Assembly (NCBI RefSeq): GCF_029581355.1
Contig: NZ_CP120849.1
Span: 4,930,501 to 4,994,500, forward strand
DNA: 64,000 bases
DNA from: Parabacteroides chongii
GTDB taxonomy: Bacteria > Bacteroidota > Bacteroidia > Bacteroidales > Tannerellaceae
Reading direction: 5' to 3'
Below the pieces are notes generated by a model. That model did no database searches. It was not told where the DNA came from and saw nothing but the letters and a program-made list of their open reading frames with translations. The translations under genes were made by a program, and so were the position numbers. Positions within the stretch are counted from its first letter, which is position 1. Each line of letters begins with the position of its first letter. Positions 26,731 to 36,538 of the stretch are shown here, piece by piece.

Positions 26731-28848
26731 CTATTTCAGTCCCCTGTTTTTCAGCAACGGCTCGATGCTCGGCTCCTTTCCCCGGAAATTCTTATACATA
26801 TCCATAGCGTCATCGATACCACCCGGAGTAAGGACGCACTGACGGAATTTAGTAGCCACTTCCTGGTTAAAGATATCACCCGTCTCTTTATAAGCATCAA
26901 AAGCATCGGCATCCAGTACTTCCGCCCAAATATAACTGTAATAACCGGCAGTATATCCGCCTGTCATTGTATGACTGAAATAAGTAGTACGGTAACGGGG
27001 AGGAATCTGGCTGATCAATCCTCGTTTATTCATTACATCGGCTTCAAAGACCTCTACATCCATATTTGCCGATTGTTTCTTCAGAATATGATAATCCATA
27101 TCCAGCAAAGAAGCTGCCAGATATTCGATGGTAGCAAAACCCTGTCCGTATTTACCACTCTTTACGATCTTATCCACCAGCTCCTGAGGAATCACTTCGC
27201 CGGTCTGATAATGTTTGGCATATACTTTCAAGACTTCCGGTTCGAACACCCAGTGTTCCATGACCTGTGAAGGCAGTTCTACGAAATCGCGGGGAACATC
27301 CGAAACACCATAATAATGAACGTCGCAGAACAATCCGTGCAGCGCATGACCAAACTCATGGAAGACAGTTTCAGCTTCATCCGCGCTCAACAAGGCTGGT
27401 TGTCCGGCAACCGGTTTACTGAAATTGAACACCGTTGTAACGACCGGGGCAACTTTCTTGCCGTCTTTGTAAGTCTGCGAACGGTAGCTGCCGCACCAGG
27501 CTCCTCCGCTTTTACCCGGACGGGTATAGAAGTCCATATAAAGGACGCCCAGTAAAGAACCGTCCTTGTCCTTGCATTCGAAAGCGAAAGCATCCGGATC
27601 CGGTTTCGGGATATCCTTAATTTCCGTAAAGGTTATTCCATACAATTTATTAGCAACATAGAAAGCACCTTCGCGCACATTGTTCAGTTCCAAATACGGA
27701 CGTACTTCGTTTTCATCCATATTGAATTTTGCCTGACGCGCTTTGTCGGCATAATAACGCCAGTCCCAACCTTCTGCATTGAAGTTACCTCCTTCTTTCT
27801 TTATTTCAGCGTTAATATCTGCGAGTTCCTCTTTCGCTTTTTTCAGTGCCGGTGTCCAGACCTGGTCGAGCAGGTTATACACGTTCTTTTCATTCTTAGC
27901 CATATTCTCATCCAGCACGAAAGCAGCAAAGTCTTCGTACCCCAACAACTTCGCTTTATCCAGACGCGCGGCAACCAGTTCTTTAACGACATTCTTGTTG
28001 TCATTGGCATTGTTGTTGTTTCCGCGGTTGATGTAAGCCTTAAATATCTTTTCGCGCAACGCACGATTGTCGGCATATTGCAGGAAAGGCATCACGCTTG
28101 GGTTATGAAGGGTGAAGACCCATTTGCCTTCCATCGAATCGGCTGCGGCAGTCTCAGCAGCAGCGGCAACTACTGATTCAGGCAGGCCGGCGAGATCTTC
28201 TTTCTTATCGACTACCAGTTTAAAAGCGTTCGTTTCTTTCAATACATTCTGTCCGAAAGTAAGTTCCAGCACAGAAATCTTCTCATTCAATTCACGTAGC
28301 TTCGCTTGTTTGTCTGCATCCAGATTTGCACCGCCACGCACAAAACCTTTGTATGTTTCTTCCAGCAACTTGGCCTGTTCTTTATCCAAGTTCAGTGATG
28401 CTTTCTGATCATAAACTGCTTTCACACGGGCGAAAAGAGCCGGGTTCAGATTGATATCGTCAAAATGGGCAGACAGCAGCGGATAAAACTCCTGCTCAAG
28501 TGCCTGTATTTCGTCGGTCGTGTTCACACTTGACTGCCCACCGAAGGCATACATGACCTTGTTTAACAACTCGCCTGCCTGATCGAGAGCCACAATCGTA
28601 TTCTCGAAAGTAGGCTTTTCGGTATTATTGACAATGGCATCAATCTCCTTTTTGTGTTCTTCCATTCCCTTTTCACAAGCGGGCTTGTAATGTGCTACTT
28701 CTATCTTATCGAAAGGAGGAACACCGAACGGTGTCGTATACTCTGTAAAAAACGGATTGGGTGTAGACTCGGCTACATCGCTTTTCTTTGAGGAGTTGCA
28801 GGCTCCTAAGACTACTGCCAGGCTGGCAGCCATAAGCGTTTTATTCAT
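26731..28848 (-). CDS. M3 family peptidyl-dipeptidase lipoprotein (copy 2)
   Basis: A 705-residue paralogue of copy 1, alike over the whole length, with lipobox LGAC (Cys17 of MNKTLMAASLAVVLGAC) and zinc site HEFGH (His497, Glu498, His501). Both copies keep the metal ligands and the C-terminal GGIDDAMDMYKNFRGKEP block, so both should be active. The likeliest role is breakdown of imported peptides in the periplasm. Transcribed before copy 1 on the same strand, with a terminator between them. Confidence 0.93.
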   Translation of the reverse strand: MNKTLMAASLAVVLGACNSSKKSDVAESTPNPFFTEYTTPFGVPPFDKIEVAHYKPACEKGMEEHKKEIDAIVNNTEKPTFENTIVALDQAGELLNKVMYAFGGQSSVNTTDEIQALEQEFYPLLSAHFDDINLNPALFARVKAVYDQKASLNLDKEQAKLLEETYKGFVRGGANLDADKQAKLRELNEKISVLELTFGQNVLKETNAFKLVVDKKEDLAGLPESVVAAAAETAAADSMEGKWVFTLHNPSVMPFLQYADNRALREKIFKAYINRGNNNNANDNKNVVKELVAARLDKAKLLGYEDFAAFVLDENMAKNEKNVYNLLDQVWTPALKKAKEELADINAEIKKEGGNFNAEGWDWRYYADKARQAKFNMDENEVRPYLELNNVREGAFYVANKLYGITFTEIKDIPKPDPDAFAFECKDKDGSLLGVLYMDFYTRPGKSGGAWCGSYRSQTYKDGKKVAPVVTTVFNFSKPVAGQPALLSADEAETVFHEFGHALHGLFCDVHYYGVSDVPRDFVELPSQVMEHWVFEPEVLKVYAKHYQTGEVIPQELVDKIVKSGKYGQGFATIEYLAASLLDMDYHILKKQSANMDVEVFEADVMNKRGLISQIPPRYRTTYFSHTMTGGYTAGYYSYIWAEVLDADAFDAYKETGDIFNQEVATKFRQCVLTPGGIDDAMDMYKNFRGKEPSIEPLLKNRGLK

Positions 28849-28904
28849 AACTATGATATTGTAAGAATTAATTTATGTCTACATTAATTATATAATAGGT
28901 GGTA

Positions 28905-28912
28905 CAAAGATA
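28905..28912 (-). promoter_or_regulatory. Putative -7 box for M3 peptidase copy 2
   Basis: The minus strand reads TATCTTTG followed by T, about 57 bp before the start at 28848. No TTTG at -33. Confidence 0.45.
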
Positions 28913-28961
28913 GGGAAGTTTTATTTTACTTTGTTCTCCTAACAATATAAATAGAGTAACC

Positions 28962-29912
28962 ATGAATAGAATATGTGACTTATTCGGTATAAAATACCCC
29001 ATTATACAAGGTGGGATGGTTTGGTGCAGCGGTTGGCGACTGGCTTCGGCTGTCAGCAATGCCGGGGGACTGGGATTGCTCGGTGCCGGTTCTATGCATC
29101 CCGACACGCTGCGCGAACATATCCGCAAATGTAAAGCGGCTACCGACAAGCCTTTCGGAGTGAACGTCCCGTTGATGTATCCGGAAATAGAGAGCCTGAT
29201 GAATATTCTGGTGGAAGAAGAAGTAAAAATAGTCTTCACCTCTGCCGGAAGTCCTAAGAAATGGACTCCTTTCCTGAAAGAACATGGTATGACAGTCGTC
29301 CATGTGGTAAGCAGCTCCTTGTTTGCCGTCAAATGTGAAGAGGCAGGTGTCGATGCCATTGCTGCCGAAGGCTTTGAAGCCGGAGGGCATAACGGACGCG
29401 AAGAGACGACGACGCTCTGCCTGATCCCTGCCGTGCGCCGGGCTACCTCTCTCCCACTGATAGCCGCCGGAGGAATAGGTACCGGTGATGCTATGCTGGC
29501 TACTTTTGCCCTCGGTGCGGAAGGTGTACAGATCGGTACCCGTTTTGCCCTGACGGAAGAAAGTTCCGCTCATGAGAACTTCAAGCAGCTTTGCCTCAGT
29601 CTCAATGAGGGAGATACAAAGCTATTATTGAAAAAGCTGGCTCCTACCCGCTTGGCAAAAGGCGATTTCAAAACGGCAGTGGAAGAAGCCGAAGCACAAG
29701 GTGCATCCGTAGAAGATATGCGCGCTTTACTAGGCAAAGGCAGAGCCAAGAAAGGTATATTCGAAGGGAATCTGGAAGAAGGAGAACTGGAAATCGGACA
29801 GGTTGCCGCCTTATTCAGAAAAGAGCAGACAGTCTGCGAAGTGATGGAAGAACTTGTTGCCGATTATCGAAAAGCGCTTGCCGGACTGAACAACGAAGCT
29901 AACTTATTCTAA
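28962..29912 (+). CDS. Nitronate monooxygenase / FabK-like flavin enzyme
   Basis: A 316-residue FMN-dependent TIM-barrel protein. The N-terminal KYPIIQGGMVWCSGWRLA and SNAGGLGLLGAG motifs and the mid EGFEAGGHNG motif, with its His near residue 145, are shared by nitronate monooxygenases and FabK enoyl-ACP reductases. AAGGIGTGDAM and GAEGVQIGTRFA bind the FMN phosphate. Sequence alone does not separate the two activities here; FabK is plausible if the genome lacks FabI, and this window cannot test that. It is a single gene, divergent from M3 copy 2. Confidence 0.82.
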   Translation: MNRICDLFGIKYPIIQGGMVWCSGWRLASAVSNAGGLGLLGAGSMHPDTLREHIRKCKAATDKPFGVNVPLMYPEIESLMNILVEEEVKIVFTSAGSPKKWTPFLKEHGMTVVHVVSSSLFAVKCEEAGVDAIAAEGFEAGGHNGREETTTLCLIPAVRRATSLPLIAAGGIGTGDAMLATFALGAEGVQIGTRFALTEESSAHENFKQLCLSLNEGDTKLLLKKLAPTRLAKGDFKTAVEEAEAQGASVEDMRALLGKGRAKKGIFEGNLEEGELEIGQVAALFRKEQTVCEVMEELVADYRKALAGLNNEANLF

Positions 29913-29946
29913 CCGGGTATCCGGTGTCCTGATAATTTCCTCGTTA

Positions 29947-30060
29947 GGAAACTGGAGTTTCTTGCCTGGGAAACGCCAGTTCCCTGCCGAGGAAATTGCA
30001 GTTCCCTGCGCAGGAAACTACAGTTTCCTTATTAAAAAAATTTAGGAAACTGCAAGTCCC
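29947..30060. repeat. Array of 22-bp-phased palindromes (GGAAAC-N4-GTTTCC type)
   Basis: GGAAAC/T units begin at 29947, 29969, 29991, 30013 and 30045, giving steps of 22, 22, 22 and 32 bp. The units read GAAACTGGAGTTTC, GAAACGCCAGTTCC, GAAATTGCAGTTCC, GAAACTACAGTTTC and a worn GAAACTGCAAGTCC, with CTGCC/CTGCG-like spacers. It lies between two convergent genes, so it is not near a promoter. Confidence 0.88.
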
Positions 30061-30094
30061 TGACTGATAACCTATTCAGGCAAAACCGAAGAGA

Positions 30095-32119
30095 TCACTT
30101 TATTTGTCCTTGAAAGCCTGTATTTTCGACCAGCCACGGCAGGTTAAACCGGTAATGATTCCGGCTACTCAGCAGATGGATGACCTGATCCGGTGACTGT
30201 GTGGCAGCTAGATAACCACGGGGTTCGGCATGCGTACTGTCCATATTGAAAAAGCCTGTCCAGGCGCCACCGTCCATAAAGCGGCGTTTACCATCCGTCA
30301 GCAGCTTCTTCACCGGCCATGTTTTCCCTTCATCGAAAGACAGGGCGGCATACATCCCGTAACCGGTGTACTCATTACCGTCCTTATCTTTGAAAGTCAT
30401 TCCGTTCAATCCGTTTTTCAAGCGGAAAGGATGGTTAGTAAACGAGATCAGTAAAAGAGGTCCTTCACGCAGACGCATCAACACCAGGCGCTGACCACCG
30501 TCGATCGGAGGAAACTCGGATGCACTATATGTCCAGGTACGGCCGTTGTCTTCCGAGATACTCATGGGCATACGCTCCAAACCGTTTCTATCGACAATAC
30601 CGTCGCCACGTCCCAAAGCCATAAAACGCCCGTCAGACAATTGCACTACACCGGCATGAATCCCGGCAATGGTTCCGCCCGAAGCCCCCGCTTTGAATGT
30701 ACCGGGATTAGTCTTTCCCATATCTTCCCAAGTCAGACCGTTATCTTTACTGAGATGAAAGGCTGTACCTCCGTTACTTCGTGGCGTTGCATCGGCGGCT
30801 TGTACCAACCAGCCTTCTTTCGTAACAAAAGAGCCTGCTATCACCTGGTGACGGCGGGCATGCTCAGGGGCAACCATACGGGGACGACTCCAGGTTGCAC
30901 CGTTATCTTTACTCGTACGCATGATCATAGCCAGTGTTTCCCAGGTTCCGGCAGCCTCCATACCGTTCATGTGAATCAATGTTCCGTTATTATTCAGCAG
31001 GGACGAACCGGTCACATTCCGGTCAGGAACCCGGAAGAATTCACGCGGCTCGGTCCATTCGGTTGCCCCCGGCTTCAGTCGGCTCTCAAGGATTACCATT
31101 TCCCTACCCGACTCCTCATCGCAGGTAAACCAGATAGCCAGCAGATCGCCATTATCGCACCAGCTGACAGCCGGACAATGGTTATGTTTATAGAACGGAA
31201 CGCCCGAAGAGCAGTCCGGAGTATTTACATAAACAAGAGGTTCGGCAAAGAACGGGGCTCTCGACGGAGTTCCCCAGTTATACTTTTGCCGGGAAACTGT
31301 TTCCTGCGAAGCTGGTTCGAGGGCTGGAAGTGGCTGGCTTTGCGGCATATCAGCCTGCACGACACGGAATCCGGTCAGCCAGTGTTTATCCTCCGGCATC
31401 ATGGCCATACGGTTTGCCGAACGCAGGAAGCGTTCCGGTGTGCTATGGCTTCCGCCGCGTGTCACCTTGTATAAACCGTCAGCACGACCGACCGGGTCTG
31501 TCTGTGCAGAGGCTTCGTACGGGCCGTACCAGTCACTGCACCATTCCTCTACATTGCCATGCATATCGTAGAGACCGAAAGGATTAGGAGGTGTTTTGCC
31601 AACCTGGAGACAGATAGTCGAATCCGTTCCCCACACATTTTGCTGGTTTTTATGATACACGCCATGCAGTCCGTCATCCATCCAGAAGTTCCAGTAAGAA
31701 CCGGCACGGCAGGCATATTCCCATTCTGCTTCTGTCGGCAGACGGTAAGTTTTACCTTCCTTCTTCGATAACCATTTACAGAAGGCTTCCGCTTCGTAAT
31801 AATCGACAAAGATAACAGCCTCGTCGTCGCCTTTCGAGAGGCCGTATTTGCCACGTAGTTCTTTGTGGGAAGGGTCGAACTGTTCGTACTGGGCGTTAGT
31901 GACTTCGGTGGCGCCCATCAGGAAAGGTTTCGTGATCGTTACCGGATGGATCGGAAATTCGTCATAATGCTCGCCTTGTCCGTGGCTTCCCATGTGAAAG
32001 GAGCCTGCGGGAATCGGAGTTAATTGCATTCCCAGGCTATTCTTTTCCTGGGCATAGGAATTAAAGGCACCTAAAACTATCAGACAGCAACATAAGATCG
32101 TAGCGTTTTTCATATTCAT
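30095..32119 (-). CDS. Exported SUMF1-like and sialidase/BNR-repeat fusion protein
   Basis: A 674-residue exported protein (signal peptide to about SYAQ, residue 24). Residues about 30-255 form a SUMF1/FGE-sulfatase fold (PIPAGSFHMGS, RLPTEAEWEYACRAG, GNVEEWCSDWYG, TRGGSH). Residues about 285-670 are a sialidase-like propeller with four Asp-boxes at 403-410, 457-464, 522-529 and 594-601 (SKDNGATW, SKDNGLTW, SEDNGRTW, SFDEGKTW). The FGE active-site Cys pair is missing (RGGSHSTPERFLR has Thr and Leu there), so it should not make formylglycine. Whether the propeller cleaves sialic acid is not known. It stands alone. Confidence 0.85.
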   Translation of the reverse strand: MNMKNATILCCCLIVLGAFNSYAQEKNSLGMQLTPIPAGSFHMGSHGQGEHYDEFPIHPVTITKPFLMGATEVTNAQYEQFDPSHKELRGKYGLSKGDDEAVIFVDYYEAEAFCKWLSKKEGKTYRLPTEAEWEYACRAGSYWNFWMDDGLHGVYHKNQQNVWGTDSTICLQVGKTPPNPFGLYDMHGNVEEWCSDWYGPYEASAQTDPVGRADGLYKVTRGGSHSTPERFLRSANRMAMMPEDKHWLTGFRVVQADMPQSQPLPALEPASQETVSRQKYNWGTPSRAPFFAEPLVYVNTPDCSSGVPFYKHNHCPAVSWCDNGDLLAIWFTCDEESGREMVILESRLKPGATEWTEPREFFRVPDRNVTGSSLLNNNGTLIHMNGMEAAGTWETLAMIMRTSKDNGATWSRPRMVAPEHARRHQVIAGSFVTKEGWLVQAADATPRSNGGTAFHLSKDNGLTWEDMGKTNPGTFKAGASGGTIAGIHAGVVQLSDGRFMALGRGDGIVDRNGLERMPMSISEDNGRTWTYSASEFPPIDGGQRLVLMRLREGPLLLISFTNHPFRLKNGLNGMTFKDKDGNEYTGYGMYAALSFDEGKTWPVKKLLTDGKRRFMDGGAWTGFFNMDSTHAEPRGYLAATQSPDQVIHLLSSRNHYRFNLPWLVENTGFQGQIK

Positions 32120-32148
32120 TCATTTTTCCATATTCCGGGAATAAAGAT

Positions 32149-32184
32149 ACAAAAAAGGTCCACGCCTGAAAAGACATGGACCTT
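32149..32184 (-). terminator. Terminator of the metal efflux operon
   Basis: On the minus strand the hairpin AAGGTCCA ... TGGACCTT (32184-32155) is followed by a T run, 24 bp after the TolC-like stop codon. Confidence 0.85.
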
Positions 32185-32207
32185 AATTATTTCACTCAAA
32201 AAGAGTA

Positions 32208-33389
32208 TTACAACTTGTATTTATAAAGTTGCGCCATCACCTTCTGATATTCATTCTGCAACTGCATATAATTCTGCATGCTTTGATAAAGTGTCGTCAC
32301 ATCGACAAAGTACTCGATCATACTAATCTGCCCGCTTTGGATGGCTTTATTCAGCAATGCCAGGCTGTTTTGCTTCTTCAATACTTCGCTGTATTCATCG
32401 ATGGAAGCCTTCAAGGATACAGAACGGTTATAAAGCTGCAAAAGTTCGCTCTCGACAGCCGTCTGCATACTCTCCGTCTGCAATTCCGTATAAAGGCTCT
32501 GCGCCTTGGCCTGTTTCACCTTGTTGCGATTGGCAAACAACGGAATGCTGACACCTACCAGAAAACCGTTAAAACGTTCGCCGCCCGAAGATGGATTCAT
32601 GCGATAGCCTAACTCAAAAGAAGGCAGACCTTGCGTACGGCTGACACTGATTTGTTTCCGGGCAGCCGTCTGTTCACTGCGCAGCGACTGCAAACGACGG
32701 TCGGAAGAAATAATTTCCTGCTTCAGATCGGCAATCGATACGGGCGCATCTACCGGCGTATACACGGTATCGGTAAACTGGATCTCGACACCACCGTTCA
32801 GCATCGCCAACTCATGAAGTTTAGCAACTCGGTTGGCTTCGTTTATCCGGGCTTCGTTACGAACATTCAGCAATTCGAGGTTGATCTTGTTTGTCTCCAG
32901 GATATTGGCATCGCCATTCTGCAAACGTTGTTCATAAAGAGCTGAAAGCTGTTCGGCATTTTGGCGACGTACATCCAGCAGGCTCTTTTGCTGATTGAGC
33001 AACACCAGATCCAAACAGACTTCTTTCGCTTGCAGCAGGATTTGCTGACGAAACTCTTCCCCCTGATGTTCGATACTTTCTCCACGCAACTTCGCCAACT
33101 TTCCACGCTGAGCATAAAGCGAAGGGAAATCGAACGATTGTGAAGCTACGAGTTCGCCGGTAAATCCCATACCTTCCTTATTCCCGTAAAGATGGGAATA
33201 GGTAACGGTCGGGTCGGCGAGGTTATTATCCAGCTTGGCTTCCAGTTTTTGGGAAGCGACAAGCTGCTTATTCGCCTGCAATTCTTTATTGTTGGCTTCG
33301 ATACTGCGAAGGACTTCATCTACAGAGTTTTGTCCGCTTGCAGAAAACACAGCCGAAGCCAACAGCGTAATTACTATGAATTGTTTCAT
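32208..33389 (-). CDS. TolC-family outer membrane factor of metal efflux (CzcC-like)
   Basis: A 393-residue outer membrane exit duct with a signal peptide (cleavage near FSASGQ) and long coiled-coil helices (IEANNKELQANKQLVASQKLEAKL in two pieces near residues 30-55; LEVKQEII region). It should form a trimeric channel with the RND pump and adaptor of this operon. Its start overlaps the end of the pump gene by 4 bp. Shorter than E. coli TolC, as usual for CzcC-type proteins. Confidence 0.9.
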   Translation of the reverse strand: MKQFIVITLLASAVFSASGQNSVDEVLRSIEANNKELQANKQLVASQKLEAKLDNNLADPTVTYSHLYGNKEGMGFTGELVASQSFDFPSLYAQRGKLAKLRGESIEHQGEEFRQQILLQAKEVCLDLVLLNQQKSLLDVRRQNAEQLSALYEQRLQNGDANILETNKINLELLNVRNEARINEANRVAKLHELAMLNGGVEIQFTDTVYTPVDAPVSIADLKQEIISSDRRLQSLRSEQTAARKQISVSRTQGLPSFELGYRMNPSSGGERFNGFLVGVSIPLFANRNKVKQAKAQSLYTELQTESMQTAVESELLQLYNRSVSLKASIDEYSEVLKKQNSLALLNKAIQSGQISMIEYFVDVTTLYQSMQNYMQLQNEYQKVMAQLYKYKL

Positions 33390-36300
33390 TTCTCCTTATT
33401 CATTAAAAGATAGACAATAGGAATAATAAATCCGTTCAGGAAGGTAGACGTCAGCAACCCTCCCAGGATCACAGTGGCCATCGGGCTTTGTATCTCATTA
33501 CCCGGCAGATCTCCGTTCAATGCCAGCGGGATCAAAGCCAGCGCAGAACTCAAGGCTGTCATCAGGATCGGATTCAGACGGTCCAGCGAACCGTGTATCA
33601 CCGCATCATATACAGAAAAACCTTCACTGCGCAACTGAGTATAGTGGCTGATCAGCAACATACCGTTTCGGGTAGCAATACCGAACAGGGAGATAAAACC
33701 GATAATAGCCGGAATACTGATCTCGCCGGATGTCATCCACAAGATCAGCACGCCACCGATCAAAGCCAACGGCAGGTTCAACAGGATCACACCGCTCTCC
33801 TTCGCATTCTTGAATTCATTATAAAGCAACAGGAAGATTACCAGTAACGACATGAAAGAGGTTAATAACAATGTGCGACTGGCAGCCTGCTCGCTTTCGA
33901 ACTGTCCGCCATACTCCACATGGTATCCTTCGGGCAACTGGATAGAATTCCCGATCTTGTTCTGGATATCGTTTACGACACTGCGTAGGTCACGTTCGGA
34001 TACGTTCCCGCTAATCACCAGCTTACGCTGTACATTTTCACGGTTAATCGTATTCGGACCGGTTACGGAGCGAACTTCGGCGATATAACTCAATGGGATC
34101 TTCTTTCCCTGTGCATCGATCATTAGATTACGGATATCCTCCATGGTTGCACGGCTTTCGTCGGAAGTCTTTACGGTCAGGTCGAATGTCTTTCCGTCGT
34201 CATAGACCTGGCTGACTACTTCACCTCCCAACATGACATTTATATATTCTTCAAACTCCGGCAGAGGTATTCCATACTTTGCCATCAGTTCCCGTTTGGG
34301 AGTAATGGTCAGCTGCGGACGTTCGATCTGTTGTTCCACCTTCAAATCGACCAGGCCCGGAATGCCTTCGATAGCACTTTTGATATCGTTGCCGATCGTA
34401 AACAGACGGTTCAAATCGGTTCCGAACAGTTTGATTGCAATATTGGCCTCCGTTCCCGAAAGCATTGCATCGATACGGTGAGAAATAGGCTGGCCGATCT
34501 CAATATTGGCACCACTGATGGTCGACAGCTTCTGACGCACATCGTTCATGACGGCATCGCGACTACGATCTTTCAATTGGAAAGGTGCTTCAATCTCAGA
34601 AACGTTTACACCCAAGGCATGTTCATCCAGTTCGGCACGTCCTGTTTTACGAGCCACTGTCTGAATCTCCGGAACTTGCATCAGCAGCTCTTCTGCACGG
34701 TGTCCCATCCGGTCTGACTCTTCCAACGAGATACCGGGCAATGAACTTACATTGATCGTAAACGAGCCTTCGTTAAAAGGCGGCAGGAAACTACGTCCCA
34801 ACGTAAAGAATATACCCAACGATATGACGAACAACCCTATCGTACAGCCCAGCACAATCGACTTATGAGCCAAAGCCACCTTCAATGCAGCACCATACAC
34901 ATTCTTCAATTTGCTGGCAACCCACGACTCTTTATCTATTTTCTTATCGGTTGCTTTACGGTTCAGCAGATAGCTACATAAAACCGGTGTTAAAGTAAGC
35001 GCCACCACCGTAGAAGCGAACAAGGCGACAATAAACGCAATCCCCAGCGGAACCAACATACGGCCTTCCATACCACTCAGGAAGAACAGGGGAACAAAGC
35101 TCACCACAATAATCAATGTCGAGTTCAGGATCGGCATACGCACTTCGCGGGAAGCATCATATACAACATCCAGGATCGACCGTCTTTCTGCCTCCGGCAG
35201 CATCCGGTTCTCACGTATCCGCTTAAATACATTCTCCACATCGACAATGGCATCATCCACCAACGATCCGATGGCAATCGCCATACCTCCCAGCGACATC
35301 GTATTAATGGTCAGCCCCATATAATGCAAAACCAGGATAGAGACCAGCAATGACAGAGGCAACGCCACCAATGAGATCACCGTTGTGCGGATATTCATCA
35401 GGAAAAGGAAGAGCACAATCACAACGAAGATACTTCCTTCAAACAAACTGTTCTTTACATTATTAATAGAACTGTCGATGAAACGGCTCTGACGGAAAAT
35501 ATCGGTAGATATATTTACATCGGCAGGCAAACTCTTTTGAAGGTCAGCCACAATTTCATCCAGTTTATTTGTCAGGTCGATCGTACTGGTATTCGGCTGT
35601 TTGGTAACCGTGATAAGGACAGCATGTTTGCCCCGTTCGGATGCCGTACCCAATTTAGGGCTTTTGCTTCCTACTTTCACTGTAGCCACATTCTCCAGCA
35701 GAACAGGAAAACCGTCCACAGTCTTGATCACACCTTTTGCCAGTTCTTCCGCTTTCGGAGTAGAAAGGACACCACGAATGATATACTCATTATCGTATTC
35801 GTACAAGACACCACCATTTGCATTACGGTTCATGTTACGGCAAACCGTCAGCACCTCATTCAACCCTACTCCATAATGTTTCATGCGGGCAGGATCGAGT
35901 AAGATCTGATATTCTTTGATATCTCCCCCAATCACGGCTACCTGTGCCACACCTCCGGTAGATAATAAACGCGGACGGATCGTCCAGTCGGCAATTGTGC
36001 GCAGGTCCATTTGGGTGGTGGCGGTTTCCGCAGGGGCGGTTCGCGAACCGCCCGTACCGGCGGGGTTATTTTCATTATCCTTAGTCGTCAAGCCGATGAT
36101 CATCATTTCTCCCAGGATAGAAGATTGCGGTCCCAGTGTCGGCTTCCCTACATTCTCGGGAAGACTTTCACTTACAACCGCCAGTTTCTCGGAAACGATC
36201 TGACGGGCACGGTAAATATCCGTTCCCCAGTCGAACTCCACCCATACAACCGAAAATCCGGTGGTAGAAGAAGAACGTACACGGCGTACATCCATCGCTC

Positions 36301-36523
36301 CGTTTACAGCCGTTTCGACCGGGAAAGTAACCAGACGTTCCACTTCTTCAGGAGCCATCCCGTTTGCTTCGGTCATGATAACCACGGTCGGAGCATTCAG
36401 GTCGGGGAACACGTCTACATCCGTATGAAAGGCTGTATAAGTTCCCGCTATCATCAGCAGCAATGCACAGATCAGGACAACCAATCTGTTATGCAGCGAG
36501 TAATATATTATCTTATTCAACAT
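33386..36523 (-). CDS. Heavy-metal efflux RND pump (CzcA/CusA family)
   Basis: A 1045-residue inner-membrane proton-driven pump. The N-terminal helix is followed by the first periplasmic loop (TDVDVFPDLNAPTVVI), a helix block with the proton-relay region GSLVDDAIVDVENVFKR near residue 415, a second periplasmic loop and a C-terminal helix block. The NAPTV and VDVFPD motifs mark the heavy-metal branch. Which ion (Co/Zn/Cd, Cu/Ag or Ni) is moved cannot be told. It overlaps the CzcC-like gene by 4 bp and begins 15 bp after the adaptor gene. Confidence 0.93.
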   Translation of the reverse strand: MLNKIIYYSLHNRLVVLICALLLMIAGTYTAFHTDVDVFPDLNAPTVVIMTEANGMAPEEVERLVTFPVETAVNGAMDVRRVRSSSTTGFSVVWVEFDWGTDIYRARQIVSEKLAVVSESLPENVGKPTLGPQSSILGEMMIIGLTTKDNENNPAGTGGSRTAPAETATTQMDLRTIADWTIRPRLLSTGGVAQVAVIGGDIKEYQILLDPARMKHYGVGLNEVLTVCRNMNRNANGGVLYEYDNEYIIRGVLSTPKAEELAKGVIKTVDGFPVLLENVATVKVGSKSPKLGTASERGKHAVLITVTKQPNTSTIDLTNKLDEIVADLQKSLPADVNISTDIFRQSRFIDSSINNVKNSLFEGSIFVVIVLFLFLMNIRTTVISLVALPLSLLVSILVLHYMGLTINTMSLGGMAIAIGSLVDDAIVDVENVFKRIRENRMLPEAERRSILDVVYDASREVRMPILNSTLIIVVSFVPLFFLSGMEGRMLVPLGIAFIVALFASTVVALTLTPVLCSYLLNRKATDKKIDKESWVASKLKNVYGAALKVALAHKSIVLGCTIGLFVISLGIFFTLGRSFLPPFNEGSFTINVSSLPGISLEESDRMGHRAEELLMQVPEIQTVARKTGRAELDEHALGVNVSEIEAPFQLKDRSRDAVMNDVRQKLSTISGANIEIGQPISHRIDAMLSGTEANIAIKLFGTDLNRLFTIGNDIKSAIEGIPGLVDLKVEQQIERPQLTITPKRELMAKYGIPLPEFEEYINVMLGGEVVSQVYDDGKTFDLTVKTSDESRATMEDIRNLMIDAQGKKIPLSYIAEVRSVTGPNTINRENVQRKLVISGNVSERDLRSVVNDIQNKIGNSIQLPEGYHVEYGGQFESEQAASRTLLLTSFMSLLVIFLLLYNEFKNAKESGVILLNLPLALIGGVLILWMTSGEISIPAIIGFISLFGIATRNGMLLISHYTQLRSEGFSVYDAVIHGSLDRLNPILMTALSSALALIPLALNGDLPGNEIQSPMATVILGGLLTSTFLNGFIIPIVYLLMNKEK

Positions 36524-36538
36524 ATTCTGCTCCTCCCA

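Noticed and set aside
9555..30060. CRISPR array at 9555-9634 or 29947-30060
   Set aside because: Repeat parts are only 14 bp and spacers 8 bp, the repeats vary, and no cas gene is in the window.
30095..32119. Formylglycine-generating (sulfatase-activating) enzyme
   Set aside because: Both active-site Cys positions are replaced and no sulfatase gene is adjacent.
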